7,763 nucleotides of DNA, taken from Dehalococcoidia bacterium. Lineage in GTDB: Bacteria > Chloroflexota > Dehalococcoidia > Lucifugimonadales > JAGWBF01. The stretch is taken from NCBI GenBank assembly GCA_021296015.1, contig JAGWBG010000056.1, positions 1-7,763 on the forward strand, read 5' to 3'. Each line of letters begins with the position of its first letter. Position 1 is the first letter of the stretch. Under the pieces are notes generated by a model that saw only the letters and a program-made list of their open reading frames with translations, had not been told where the DNA came from and did not search any database. Made by a program: the position numbers and the translations under genes. Positions 1 through 5,845 of this stretch are shown here, one piece after another.

Positions 1-1168
1 CATACGTGGCTACCAACTCGTCGTTGTTGCGACGCACGTACTCGGCCCATGAGAAATCCGAGTCGCCGGTCTCGGGCATATTTATGGAGAGGTAGTACCG
101 AAGAGGGTCCGGGGCATACCGTTCCAGATAGTCGGGCAGCCATACCGCCCAGTCGCGGCTTGTAGAGAACTGTCTGTTCTCCAGGCTCAGGAACTCATTG
201 GCCGGTACGTCATAGGGCAGGTTGAGGCCCTCGTAGCCCATGAGGATAGCGGGCCAGATAATGGAGTGGTAAGGGATATTATCCTTTCCGATGAAGTAAT
301 ACGTCCTAGCCTCCGGGTCCTTCCAGAAATCTTCCCACCGGTCAGGCTGGCCCTGTTGCAAGGCCCATTCCTTTGATGCTGAGAGATAGCCCATGACCGC
401 CTCAAACCAGACGTATATTCGCTTGCTCTTGTAGTCTTCCAGAGGCAGAGGCACTCCCCAGGATATGTCCCTGGATATGGCCCTGTCATGCAGGCCTTCC
501 TTCAAATAGCTACGGGTAAAGTTCAGTACATTCGCCCTCCAGTGGCTCCGGGTCTCTATCCATTCAAGCTAGGGTTCCTGGAAGGCGTTAAGACGCATAA
601 AGAAGTGCTCAGACTCTCTGAATTCTGGTGACGCACCGCAGATACGGCAGATGGGTCCGGTCAAGTCCTGGGGGTCCAGGGTCTTGCCACAGCCATCACA
701 CTGGTCGCCTCTTGCACCGGAATTCCCACAGTGGGGACAGGTGCCTTCAACGTACCTGTCAGGAAGGAATCGCTGACAGGCCGGACAATGGGGCAGGAGC
801 ATAGTGTCAGTGTAGATGTAGCCCTTGTTATACAGGGTCAGGAACATATCATGGGCTACCTGCCGGTGATTCGCCGTGCCGGTGTTAGTAAACAGGTCAA
901 AGCTGATTCCCATTTGCTCCCAGGACCGGAGAAACTCGGGGTGATACCTGTCAATCACTCCCTGGGGCGTGATTCCCTCCTGCTCGGCACGAATGGTTAC
1001 GGGCGTGCCATGCTGGTCACTCCCCGAAACCATCAACACGTCATTTCCCTTGAGGCGATGGTATCTGGCGAATATATCGGCAGGCAGATAACACCCTGCA
1101 AGATGGCCTAGATGCAATGGGCCGTTGGCGTAGGGCCAAGCTACGGCTACCAATATGCGCTGGGGCAT
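1..1168 (-). CDS. metG: Methionyl-tRNA synthetase, 3' end outside window, with internal in-frame TAG
   Basis: Cytoplasmic class I synthetase that charges tRNA-Met with methionine using ATP. Codons 1-389 are visible and the 3' end lies beyond the left edge. Seen: the HIGH-type motif HLGH (19-22), GSDQHGTP (49-56), a zinc-knuckle insertion with four CxxC pairs (C128/C131, C144/C147, C157/C160, C174/C177), YVWFEA, FIGKDNIPYHS, and a KMSKS-loop equivalent STSR (335-338). The STSR form is familiar from archaeal-type and many bacterial MetRS. Start: ATG at 1168 has AGGTGA 8 nt upstream; the upstream in-frame GTG at 1180 overlaps that Shine-Dalgarno and is unlikely. Oddity: codon 200 is TAG (569-571), between AFQEP and LEWIE, with uninterrupted MetRS homology on both sides in the same frame. 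No well-placed restart codon follows it, so a split enzyme is unlikely. It is either a nonsense mutation or a sequence error. It is the last visible gene of the minus-strand series. Family call is near certain; functional state is open. Confidence 0.93.
569..571 (-). other. In-frame amber codon inside metG
   Basis: The minus-strand codon TAG is codon 200 of the MetRS frame, between AFQEP and LEWIE. This is the linker after the zinc-knuckle region, where relatives as I recall them carry leucine or another variable residue. A single change from TTG (Leu) would create it. TAG is the apparent normal terminator of the thioredoxin-fold, radC, propeller and peroxiredoxin genes in this window, so this is not a reassigned codon by the local evidence. 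Confidence 0.9.
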
Positions 1169-1176
1169 AGACAAAA

Positions 1177-1182
1177 TCACCT
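1177..1182 (-). promoter_or_regulatory. Shine-Dalgarno of metG (AGGTGA)
   Basis: AGGTGA on the minus strand lies 8 nt before ATG 1168. It decides the start, because the competing GTG at 1180 is embedded in it. The 110-bp gap up to the thioredoxin-fold gene shows no clear promoter; a TATATC with a weak GTGACT upstream would start transcription almost at the Shine-Dalgarno. metG may therefore depend on transcription from upstream. Confidence 0.6.
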
Positions 1183-1278
1183 ACGATATAGTTGGGTCAC
1201 TGCCAGAGTCACGTATGGACTAACGGACATACCAATATCTTGGATAAGCATTATGTAAAGTCTAATCAGGCAGCCAGT

Positions 1279-1938
1279 CTAGTCAGGGTCGGGGGGCCAT
1301 TTCGTCCCGCCTTGGGCGGGTCCTTCCCCGGGATTTCGGGCCAGACCTGCGACCACAACCTCTCGGAAGTTGCGGGATATGACCTTTCCCCACTCATGAG
1401 CGCGGTTGACCCGGAACATCCCGCGCTCATGGCGGAGCAAGTTCCTGGTACTCTCGCTCATCTCATTCACGTCTTTGCTGATGTCCGGAACCTCAGGGTG
1501 GGCTTTTTTAATCTCATCTTCCATCCCGTCTATGTCAGGGACAAGCTCCTGGGATGTCTCGATGAAAAGGCCGATATGTCTCATATCATCGGGAGTAAAG
1601 AAGGCAAACACAGGTACGGTATCCCTGCGGTTTTCCGGCAAGTAGACTTCGGCCAGGTCCCAGTTCTGGTCGCGCATGAAGACCCGCACGTCCAGCTTGC
1701 CTGTATCGTCGGCCAGCTTGTACAGCACCGGTACTGTGGAGACGTGGTCTCCGCACCAGTCCTCGGTAATCACCCCGACCCGAAGGGGCGAGGGCAGGTT
1801 GGAGAAATACTCCTTATCCTCAACAGCAATCTCCACGTTGGCAAGCACCTGTGAGAACCGCTCCTTGTTAATCTTCATGTTGGCCATGTGCTCCGAGGGA
1901 GTCATACCCTGGAGGAACCGCTCGGTTGTCAATGCCAT
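1279..1938 (-). CDS. Thioredoxin-fold protein with single-cysteine WCGDH site
   Basis: A 219-residue thioredoxin-like protein, probably of the Thioredoxin_9 type. Seen: N-terminal helical part (1-50), strand VGVITED followed by WCGDH (61-65), then RVFMRDQN (85-92), and the cis-proline segment TVPVFAFF (107-114). C62 is the only cysteine in the protein. The second active-site cysteine is replaced (WCGDH), so classical CXXC dithiol exchange is not possible. A monothiol, adaptor or non-redox role is conceivable; the substrate is unknown. The start is ATG 1938 (MALTTERF), because GGGAGG sits 6 nt before it and directly abuts the alternative ATG 1944. The last ~20 residues are rich in G, P and D and are encoded across a GC palindrome, unlike the rest of the protein. 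It lies between rsmI and metG on the same strand, with its own likely promoter. Confidence 0.8.
   Translation of the reverse strand: MALTTERFLQGMTPSEHMANMKINKERFSQVLANVEIAVEDKEYFSNLPSPLRVGVITEDWCGDHVSTVPVLYKLADDTGKLDVRVFMRDQNWDLAEVYLPENRRDTVPVFAFFTPDDMRHIGLFIETSQELVPDIDGMEDEIKKAHPEVPDISKDVNEMSESTRNLLRHERGMFRVNRAHEWGKVISRNFREVVVAGLARNPGEGPAQGGTKWPPDPD
1306..1320. repeat. GC palindrome CCCGCC/GGCGGG inside 3' end of thioredoxin-fold gene
   Basis: CCCGCC (1306-1311) and GGCGGG (1315-1320) form a 6-bp stem around a 3-nt loop, followed by TC. The palindrome resembles the one at 1972-1987, which also ends GGCGGGTC. It has no T-run on either strand. It encodes part of the atypical C-terminal tail of the gene. 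Confidence 0.5.
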
Positions 1939-1944
1939 ATCCAT

Positions 1945-1950
1945 CCTCCC
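1945..1950 (-). promoter_or_regulatory. Shine-Dalgarno of the thioredoxin-fold gene (GGGAGG)
   Basis: GGGAGG on the minus strand is 6 nt from ATG 1938 and 0 nt from ATG 1944. This selects the downstream start and removes two residues (MD) from the longest frame. Confidence 0.7.
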
Positions 1951-1971
1951 ACACTCAATTGGGACTCACCT

Positions 1972-1987
1972 ACCCGCCGTGGCGGGT
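1972..1987. repeat. Short perfect palindrome ACCCGCC-GT-GGCGGGT
   Basis: Seven-base arms (1972-1978, 1981-1987) flank a 2-nt centre in the leader of the thioredoxin-fold gene. It lies between the proposed promoter and the Shine-Dalgarno, so it would be transcribed in the 5' leader. It could be an operator, an RNA hairpin or a copy of a dispersed palindrome; the related copy at 1306-1320 favours the last. Confidence 0.5.
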
Positions 1988-2032
1988 CGAAACAGCCAGC
2001 ATATCCAAGGCAGACCCAAAGCCAACGGAATA

Positions 2033-2061
2033 ATTGTAGCCGTATATATGCGGTCACGCAA
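2033..2061 (-). promoter_or_regulatory. Candidate sigma70 promoter for thioredoxin-fold gene (and metG)
   Basis: On the minus strand, -35 TTGCGT (2056-2061, 3 of 6 consensus) and -10 TACAAT (2033-2038, 5 of 6) are separated by 17 nt. It lies in the 142-bp gap after rsmI, about 95 bp before the start codon. The good -10 and ideal spacing support it; the -35 is weak. Confidence 0.4.
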
Positions 2062-2080
2062 GAGGAGCACCTTATCAACC

Positions 2081-2896
2081 TTACTTGGTCTCTATCCACA
2101 GCCGATATGTGTCTCTCTTGGGAATGTCGTACGCACTGGCTACCAAAGCAACCGCCTCTTTGGCTTTAACCCCACGATCCTTCAGACTTCGCAGATCAGC
2201 CCTGGCCTTGTCAAAGTCGCCTGTATTCTCGGCTGGTCGCGCTCCACCTATGACCAGGGTGAACTCGCCCCTCGGCTCCACAAAATGCGAAATGGCCTGG
2301 GATACTTTACCCCGAAATACCTCCTCGTGCATCTTGGTAAGCTCCCTGCATACCGTCATGTCTCTATCTCCAAGGACCTCCACAACATCTTCAAGGGAAC
2401 TGCGCAGCCTGTGGGGTGATTCAAAGGCGACTATCGTGTAAGGCTGTGACTTCAACGGATCCAGTGTGCGCCTCCTCTCCTTTTTACTACGTGGCAGGAA
2501 TCCCAGAAACAGGACCATTCCCGGAGACCTGCCTGATACGGCCAGGGAGGAGGTCAGGGCGGAGGCGCCCGGTATGGGAACAACGGAGACTCCCGCGTTG
2601 ACTGCCTCCAGAACAAGCTCGTAACCCGGGTCGCTAATTCCCGGCATTCCCGCCTCGGATACCAGGGCTATGTCCTTGGTCTCAAGGGCCTTCAGTAAAA
2701 TGGGTATCTTCGCCTGCCTGTTGTGTTCATGGTAGCTGGTAAGATGCGCCTTTATGTCATAATGGTTAAGGAGCTTCCGTGTCGTTCGGGTATCCTCGGC
2801 AGCTATAAGGTCAACCTCCCGTAGCACCCGCAAGGCCCGGAGGGTAATGTCTTCCAGATTGCCGATGGGGGTCGCTACAACGTACAGCACGCCCAT
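2081..2896 (-). CDS. rsmI: 16S rRNA (cytidine(1402)-2'-O)-methyltransferase RsmI
   Basis: SAM-dependent tetrapyrrole-methylase-fold enzyme that methylates the ribose of C1402 in the decoding centre of 16S rRNA. The 271 residues match the usual RsmI length. Seen: N-terminal LYVVATPIGNLEDIT (4-18), AAEDTRTTRKLL (32-43), SEAGMPGISDPGY (80-92), PIPGASAL (107-114), the FLGFLPR segment (130-136), ESPHRL (159-164), RELTKMHEE (184-192) and GEFTLVIGG (210-218). The glycine-rich loop reads SEAGMPGISDP where many relatives have SDAGTPGISDP. Start: ATG 2896 begins directly at the family's conserved N terminus and has AAAGGG 7 nt upstream (2904-2909); an in-frame upstream start would add 30 residues lying inside radC. 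It begins 13 bp after the radC stop and is probably co-transcribed with it. No intrinsic terminator follows. Confidence 0.95.
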   Translation of the reverse strand: MGVLYVVATPIGNLEDITLRALRVLREVDLIAAEDTRTTRKLLNHYDIKAHLTSYHEHNRQAKIPILLKALETKDIALVSEAGMPGISDPGYELVLEAVNAGVSVVPIPGASALTSSLAVSGRSPGMVLFLGFLPRSKKERRRTLDPLKSQPYTIVAFESPHRLRSSLEDVVEVLGDRDMTVCRELTKMHEEVFRGKVSQAISHFVEPRGEFTLVIGGARPAENTGDFDKARADLRSLKDRGVKAKEAVALVASAYDIPKRDTYRLWIETK

Positions 2897-2909
2897 GCCG
2901 TTACCCTTT

Positions 2910-3620
2910 CTATGAGAACCCCAGCCCACGCTCTTTAAGGCTGACGTGGCCTTGACCTGCAAGGATAATATGGTCGAGGACATCAATACCCAGTAGGTCT
3001 CCCGATTCCCTCAGTTGCCCTGTGATAGACACGTCTTCTGGGCTGGGCGTGGGGTCTCCTGACGGATGGTTATGAACAACAATTATCGCCCTGGAATTAT
3101 CGCGGATGGCCGGCCTGAACACTTCAGCTGGACGCACGACGGATGAGTTTAGGTTCCCTATGTAAATCTCACTGACGCCGGTGACGTGATTCTTAGTATC
3201 AAGAAGAACAACCATCAGATGCTCCTGAGCGAGGAGGCTCATTTCCGCCAACAGAAGGTTCGCCACGTCCTGAGGACAACTGATTATAGGCCTATCTTCA
3301 GGGTGGAGAGAAACAACCCGCCTCCCAAGCTCAAAGGCTGCCATAAGCTGGCAGGCCTTCGCTTCACTGATGCCCTTCAGAGAACAGATTTCCCTGTAGT
3401 TAGCGCGAGCAAGGCCCGGCAATCCATGGAAGTGGGAAAGCATCCGCACAGCCATATTGACGACATTCTCCCCAGTAATTCCGGTGCGGAGGAGAATGGC
3501 AATGAGTTCAGCGTTGCTCAGGGAACCGGGGCCATGGTCCCGGAGGCGCTCCCTTGGACGCTCTCCCGTTGGCATATCTCGAATCATGGTGGTGTATGTA
3601 GTGTTGCTGTCGCTGTCCAT
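2910..3620 (-). CDS. radC: RadC family JAB/JAMM-domain protein
   Basis: RadC (YeeS-like) protein of 236 residues. The family has a zinc metalloprotease-like JAMM fold; despite the name its role in DNA repair is not established. Seen: an N-terminal region with the family start RPRERLRDHG (21-30) and LSNAELIAILLRTG (34-47), a helix-hairpin-helix-like segment LKGISEAKA (81-89), then the RadC domain with E133, DTKNHV (141-146), and the metal-site motif HNHPSGDPTPSPED (183-196, with H183, H185, D196). All JAMM ligands are present. Start: ATG 3620 has AGGGGG close upstream (3625-3630). The longer in-frame start at 3668 would lie upstream of the likely -10 box, and ATG 3587 lacks a Shine-Dalgarno. 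It is the first gene of the minus-strand block, read from its own promoter in the divergent region. Confidence 0.94.
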   Translation of the reverse strand: MDSDSNTTYTTMIRDMPTGERPRERLRDHGPGSLSNAELIAILLRTGITGENVVNMAVRMLSHFHGLPGLARANYREICSLKGISEAKACQLMAAFELGRRVVSLHPEDRPIISCPQDVANLLLAEMSLLAQEHLMVVLLDTKNHVTGVSEIYIGNLNSSVVRPAEVFRPAIRDNSRAIIVVHNHPSGDPTPSPEDVSITGQLRESGDLLGIDVLDHIILAGQGHVSLKERGLGFS

Positions 3621-3650
3621 CAGTCCCCCTGGCCACCCGCGTTGCAATGC

Positions 3651-3681
3651 ATTATACAGGTTTCTCAATTCAATATGTCAC
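3651..3681 (-). promoter_or_regulatory. Candidate promoter of radC-rsmI
   Basis: On the minus strand, a perfect TATAAT (3651-3656) lies 19 nt from GTGACA (3676-3681, 5 of 6). The transcript would start about 25 nt before the radC start codon, leaving just the Shine-Dalgarno in the leader. The 19-nt spacer is longer than ideal. Confidence 0.5.
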
Positions 3682-3719
3682 CGAACCATATGGGACAAAT
3701 CCATCCCAATGGATGCCAC

Positions 3720-3748
3720 TTGACAACCGTAGCAATTAGCCAGACAAT
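3720..3748 (+). promoter_or_regulatory. Candidate sigma70 promoter of the propeller gene
   Basis: A perfect -35 TTGACA (3720-3725), a 17-nt spacer and -10 GACAAT (3743-3748, 4 of 6) lie 27 bp before ATG 3776. The Shine-Dalgarno AGGGGGA (3765-3771) is in the predicted short leader. Together with the minus-strand promoter at 3651-3681 this makes a compact divergent regulatory region. Confidence 0.55.
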
Positions 3749-3775
3749 CCAGCTATCTCGAACTAGGGGGAAGCT

Positions 3776-4840
3776 ATGGCTACTGAAAGTCGCCGGACTT
3801 ACGTCTACGTCGGTCTAGCCGGGGAGGGCGAGCACATTGGTCAGGGCGGCTTGTATCGCCGGGCCGATGGCGACCAAGAGTGGAAGAGCATCACCAACGG
3901 CCTACCTGAGAACCCCCAAATACGGGCCTTGCTGGTACATCCACGGAACTCCAAGACCATCTATGCCGGTACAAATTTAGGCCCGTATCGGAGTGACGAC
4001 CGGGGTGAGCACTGGGAGTCACTGGGAGCTCCCAGCGAAGGCGGGACGGATGTCTGGTCCCTCGCATTTCACCCCGACAACCCCGACATCATCTACGCCG
4101 GTTATGAACCTTGCGCCATCTATCGTTCTCAAGATGCGGGAGCAACCTGGAAGAAGATGAACACCGACGGGGTGAAGTACCCTCACATAACTACCTACAT
4201 GCCTCCTCTGGGTAAACGAGTTATCGGAATTACCGCAGACCCCTCCAACCCGGCCGATATGTACGCCGCCATTGAGGTGGGAGGCTTGCTGGGCAGCAGA
4301 GACGGCGGTGACAGCTGGGAGTCCCTGATTGACGGGCCTTATCTACAGAATAATACCCTTGATTTACATGGCGTGCAGGTCAGTGCTGCTGCGCCCGGTA
4401 CGGTATTCATCATCACACAGGTAGCCACCTTCCGCAGCCGTGACCGGGGAAATCGTTGGGAGCACGTGCAGTTTGGTGAGATGTTTCCCGGCGGCTCCTA
4501 TTGCCGCGGCCTGCTCGTTGCACCGGACGACCCCAGGAGCATATACCTGGCTGCCGGAGCCGGCGGCGGTGGCTCGCCGGCAGGAACCGCGGAGGAGGGA
4601 GCATTGTTCCGCAGTCGTGACATTGGCGAGACCTGGGAACGTTTGGATATAGGCGACACTCCACCCAGCCGCATGTTCCAGATTGCCATTGACCGGGCGG
4701 CCCCGTCCCACGTATACTGCTGCGCCGGGTACGGCCAGGTCTATAGCAGCTACGACGGCGGCAATACCTGGGACAAAGACAAGGTGCCGGTCGAAATGTC
4801 CCGTAGCCTCCACGTATACCCAATGGCCTGCGGGAGCTAG
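3776..4840 (+). CDS. Asp-box (BNR) repeat beta-propeller protein
   Basis: A 354-residue protein built almost entirely of beta-propeller repeats of the sialidase/VPS10/photosystem-assembly (YCF48-like) type. Six Asp-boxes of the form SxDxGxxW are clear, with their serines at S73, S118, S174, S221, S280 and S325. A degenerate first one ends at W36 (RRADGDQEW). Each is preceded by a hydrophobic strand of the type IYAG or VYCC. Seven repeats about 45-59 residues apart suggest a seven-bladed propeller. There is no signal peptide, membrane segment or lipobox, so it is predicted to be cytoplasmic. The catalytic residues of sialidases (arginine triad, Tyr/Glu pair) are not recognisable, so no enzyme activity is assigned. 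A Gly-rich insertion (261-271) lies in blade 6. Start: ATG 3776 with AGGGGGA 5 nt upstream. It ends 113 bp before the hydrolase gene. Fold call is strong; function is unknown. Confidence 0.9.
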   Translation: MATESRRTYVYVGLAGEGEHIGQGGLYRRADGDQEWKSITNGLPENPQIRALLVHPRNSKTIYAGTNLGPYRSDDRGEHWESLGAPSEGGTDVWSLAFHPDNPDIIYAGYEPCAIYRSQDAGATWKKMNTDGVKYPHITTYMPPLGKRVIGITADPSNPADMYAAIEVGGLLGSRDGGDSWESLIDGPYLQNNTLDLHGVQVSAAAPGTVFIITQVATFRSRDRGNRWEHVQFGEMFPGGSYCRGLLVAPDDPRSIYLAAGAGGGGSPAGTAEEGALFRSRDIGETWERLDIGDTPPSRMFQIAIDRAAPSHVYCCAGYGQVYSSYDGGNTWDKDKVPVEMSRSLHVYPMACGS

Positions 4841-4882
4841 AGCAGACAACTAGGGCTATACGTCCACTCTTGCTATTGGGAA

Positions 4883-4895
4883 CACCCTAAGGGTG
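4883..4895. repeat. Short palindrome CACCC-TAA-GGGTG after propeller gene
   Basis: Five-base arms (4883-4887, 4891-4895) flank TAA in the 113-bp gap after the propeller gene. It has no T-run downstream, so it is not an intrinsic terminator. It may be an operator-like site or chance. Confidence 0.3.
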
Positions 4896-4916
4896 GCGCA
4901 GTGAACCCATACGTTG

Positions 4917-4922
4917 TAGAAT
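4917..4922 (+). promoter_or_regulatory. Possible -10 box before the hydrolase gene
   Basis: TAGAAT (5 of 6 to TATAAT) lies 31 bp before ATG 4954. No good -35 hexamer is found 16-18 nt upstream. The hydrolase may have its own weak or activated promoter, or be read through from the propeller gene. Confidence 0.25.
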
Positions 4923-4953
4923 GTGTGACATGAAGTAAAGGGGAGGTAAAGCC

Positions 4954-5793
4954 ATGACCACGCAAGTCCAACCCAAGGACAGGACCATATCCGCCAACGG
5001 GATAAATATACGCTACCTGGATTGGGGCGACCCTTCTAGTCCAAAGATGGTGCTGCTCCACGGGCTGCGGGGCCACGCCCACGCCTGGAATGACTTCTCA
5101 GAGCCTATGTCCAAGGACTATAACGTATTGGCCCTGGACCAGCGTGGTCGGGGTGGCAGCGACTGGGCACCGGACAAGGACTACACCACCGACGCCTACG
5201 TGGCCGACCTGGCCGCCTTCTGCGAAGTCCTCAACTTGGACTCCTTCATCCTCGTGGGGCATTCTATGGGCGGTAGAAACGCCGCAGCCTTCGCCACCAG
5301 CTATCCTGAGAGGGTGAGCAAGCTCGTCATGGTGGACGTGGGCCCTGTCTCAGACCCCCGTGGCGCTACCCGCATCCGTGACGAAGTCCTCGCAGTGGCC
5401 GATGAGTTCGATTCCTTTGAGGCCCTTTACGAGTATATGAGCAAGGAGAACACCTTCGCCTCGGAGAGGGTGCTGCGCAGGCGTCTGCAATACGCCAGCA
5501 CGGACCTGCCCAACGGCAAGAGGGGCTGGCAGTACGACATTAAGACCATCCGCGAGAATATGCGGGTCGGCGCGCCTCCCCCGGACGACCCCTGGGCATT
5601 GGTAAGGGACATCAAGTGCCCCACCCTTATCGTGCGCGGAACGGAGACCGACCTTCTGACGCCCGAAGTTGCCAAGCAGATGGTGGACACCATAGCCGAC
5701 GCCACGGTTGCAGAGGTTGAGAAGGCCCAACACATGGTCTTCGAGGATAACCCGGAGGGCTTCCTTGCCGCAGTACAGGGTTGGTTGAAATAA
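4954..5793 (+). CDS. Alpha/beta hydrolase
   Basis: A 279-residue soluble alpha/beta-hydrolase-fold enzyme of the large esterase/epoxide hydrolase/C-C hydrolase group. Seen: oxyanion-hole region LLHGLRGHAHAW (34-45, HG at 36-37), DQRGRGGSD (62-70), the nucleophile elbow GHSMGG (102-107, nucleophile Ser104), the acid in RGTETDLLTPE (228-238, Asp233), and the histidine in AQHMVFEDNP (258-267, His260). The triad is complete, with a serine nucleophile, so haloalkane dehalogenases and typical epoxide hydrolases (Asp nucleophile) are excluded. The cap is roughly residues 130-220. Substrate cannot be told. Start: ATG 4954 with strong GGGAGGT (4941-4947). No signal peptide. The peroxiredoxin gene begins 52 bp downstream on the same strand and is probably co-transcribed, as is DUF1800 after it. 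Confidence 0.93.
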   Translation: MTTQVQPKDRTISANGINIRYLDWGDPSSPKMVLLHGLRGHAHAWNDFSEPMSKDYNVLALDQRGRGGSDWAPDKDYTTDAYVADLAAFCEVLNLDSFILVGHSMGGRNAAAFATSYPERVSKLVMVDVGPVSDPRGATRIRDEVLAVADEFDSFEALYEYMSKENTFASERVLRRRLQYASTDLPNGKRGWQYDIKTIRENMRVGAPPPDDPWALVRDIKCPTLIVRGTETDLLTPEVAKQMVDTIADATVAEVEKAQHMVFEDNPEGFLAAVQGWLK

Positions 5794-5799
5794 CGAGGC

Positions 5800-5815
5800 C
5801 CTGGCTATGCCCAGG
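5800..5815. repeat. Short hairpin between hydrolase and peroxiredoxin genes
   Basis: CCTGG (5800-5804) pairs with CCAGG (5811-5815) around a 6-nt loop, just after the hydrolase stop. There is no T-run, so it is not a convincing terminator. It may protect mRNA ends or be chance. Confidence 0.3.
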
Positions 5816-5845
5816 ACTGCGAATCCATCGGAGGAGGGCACCGAC

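Noticed and set aside
187..489. 100-residue minus-strand reading frame
   Set aside because: It overlaps metG in a different frame; the MetRS frame has clear homology and this one does not.
569..571. Genome-wide amber reassignment (for example pyrrolysine)
   Set aside because: TAG ends the thioredoxin-fold, radC, propeller and peroxiredoxin genes at natural C termini, and sequence after the thioredoxin-fold TAG is not protein-like.
1306..1320. GC palindrome as an intrinsic terminator
   Set aside because: No T-run follows on either strand, and it lies inside the coding region.
2897..2986. Longer rsmI start at 2986
   Set aside because: It would add 30 residues within radC, while ATG 2896 starts at the family's conserved N terminus and has a Shine-Dalgarno.
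3186..3818. Plus-strand 210-residue frame opposite radC
   Set aside because: It is antisense to the clear JAMM-domain gene and runs through the promoter region; there is no recognisable domain.
4364..4849. Long minus-strand reading frames opposite the propeller gene
   Set aside because: They are Arg/Pro/Ala-rich antisense frames of a GC-rich gene, without Shine-Dalgarno sites or recognisable domains.
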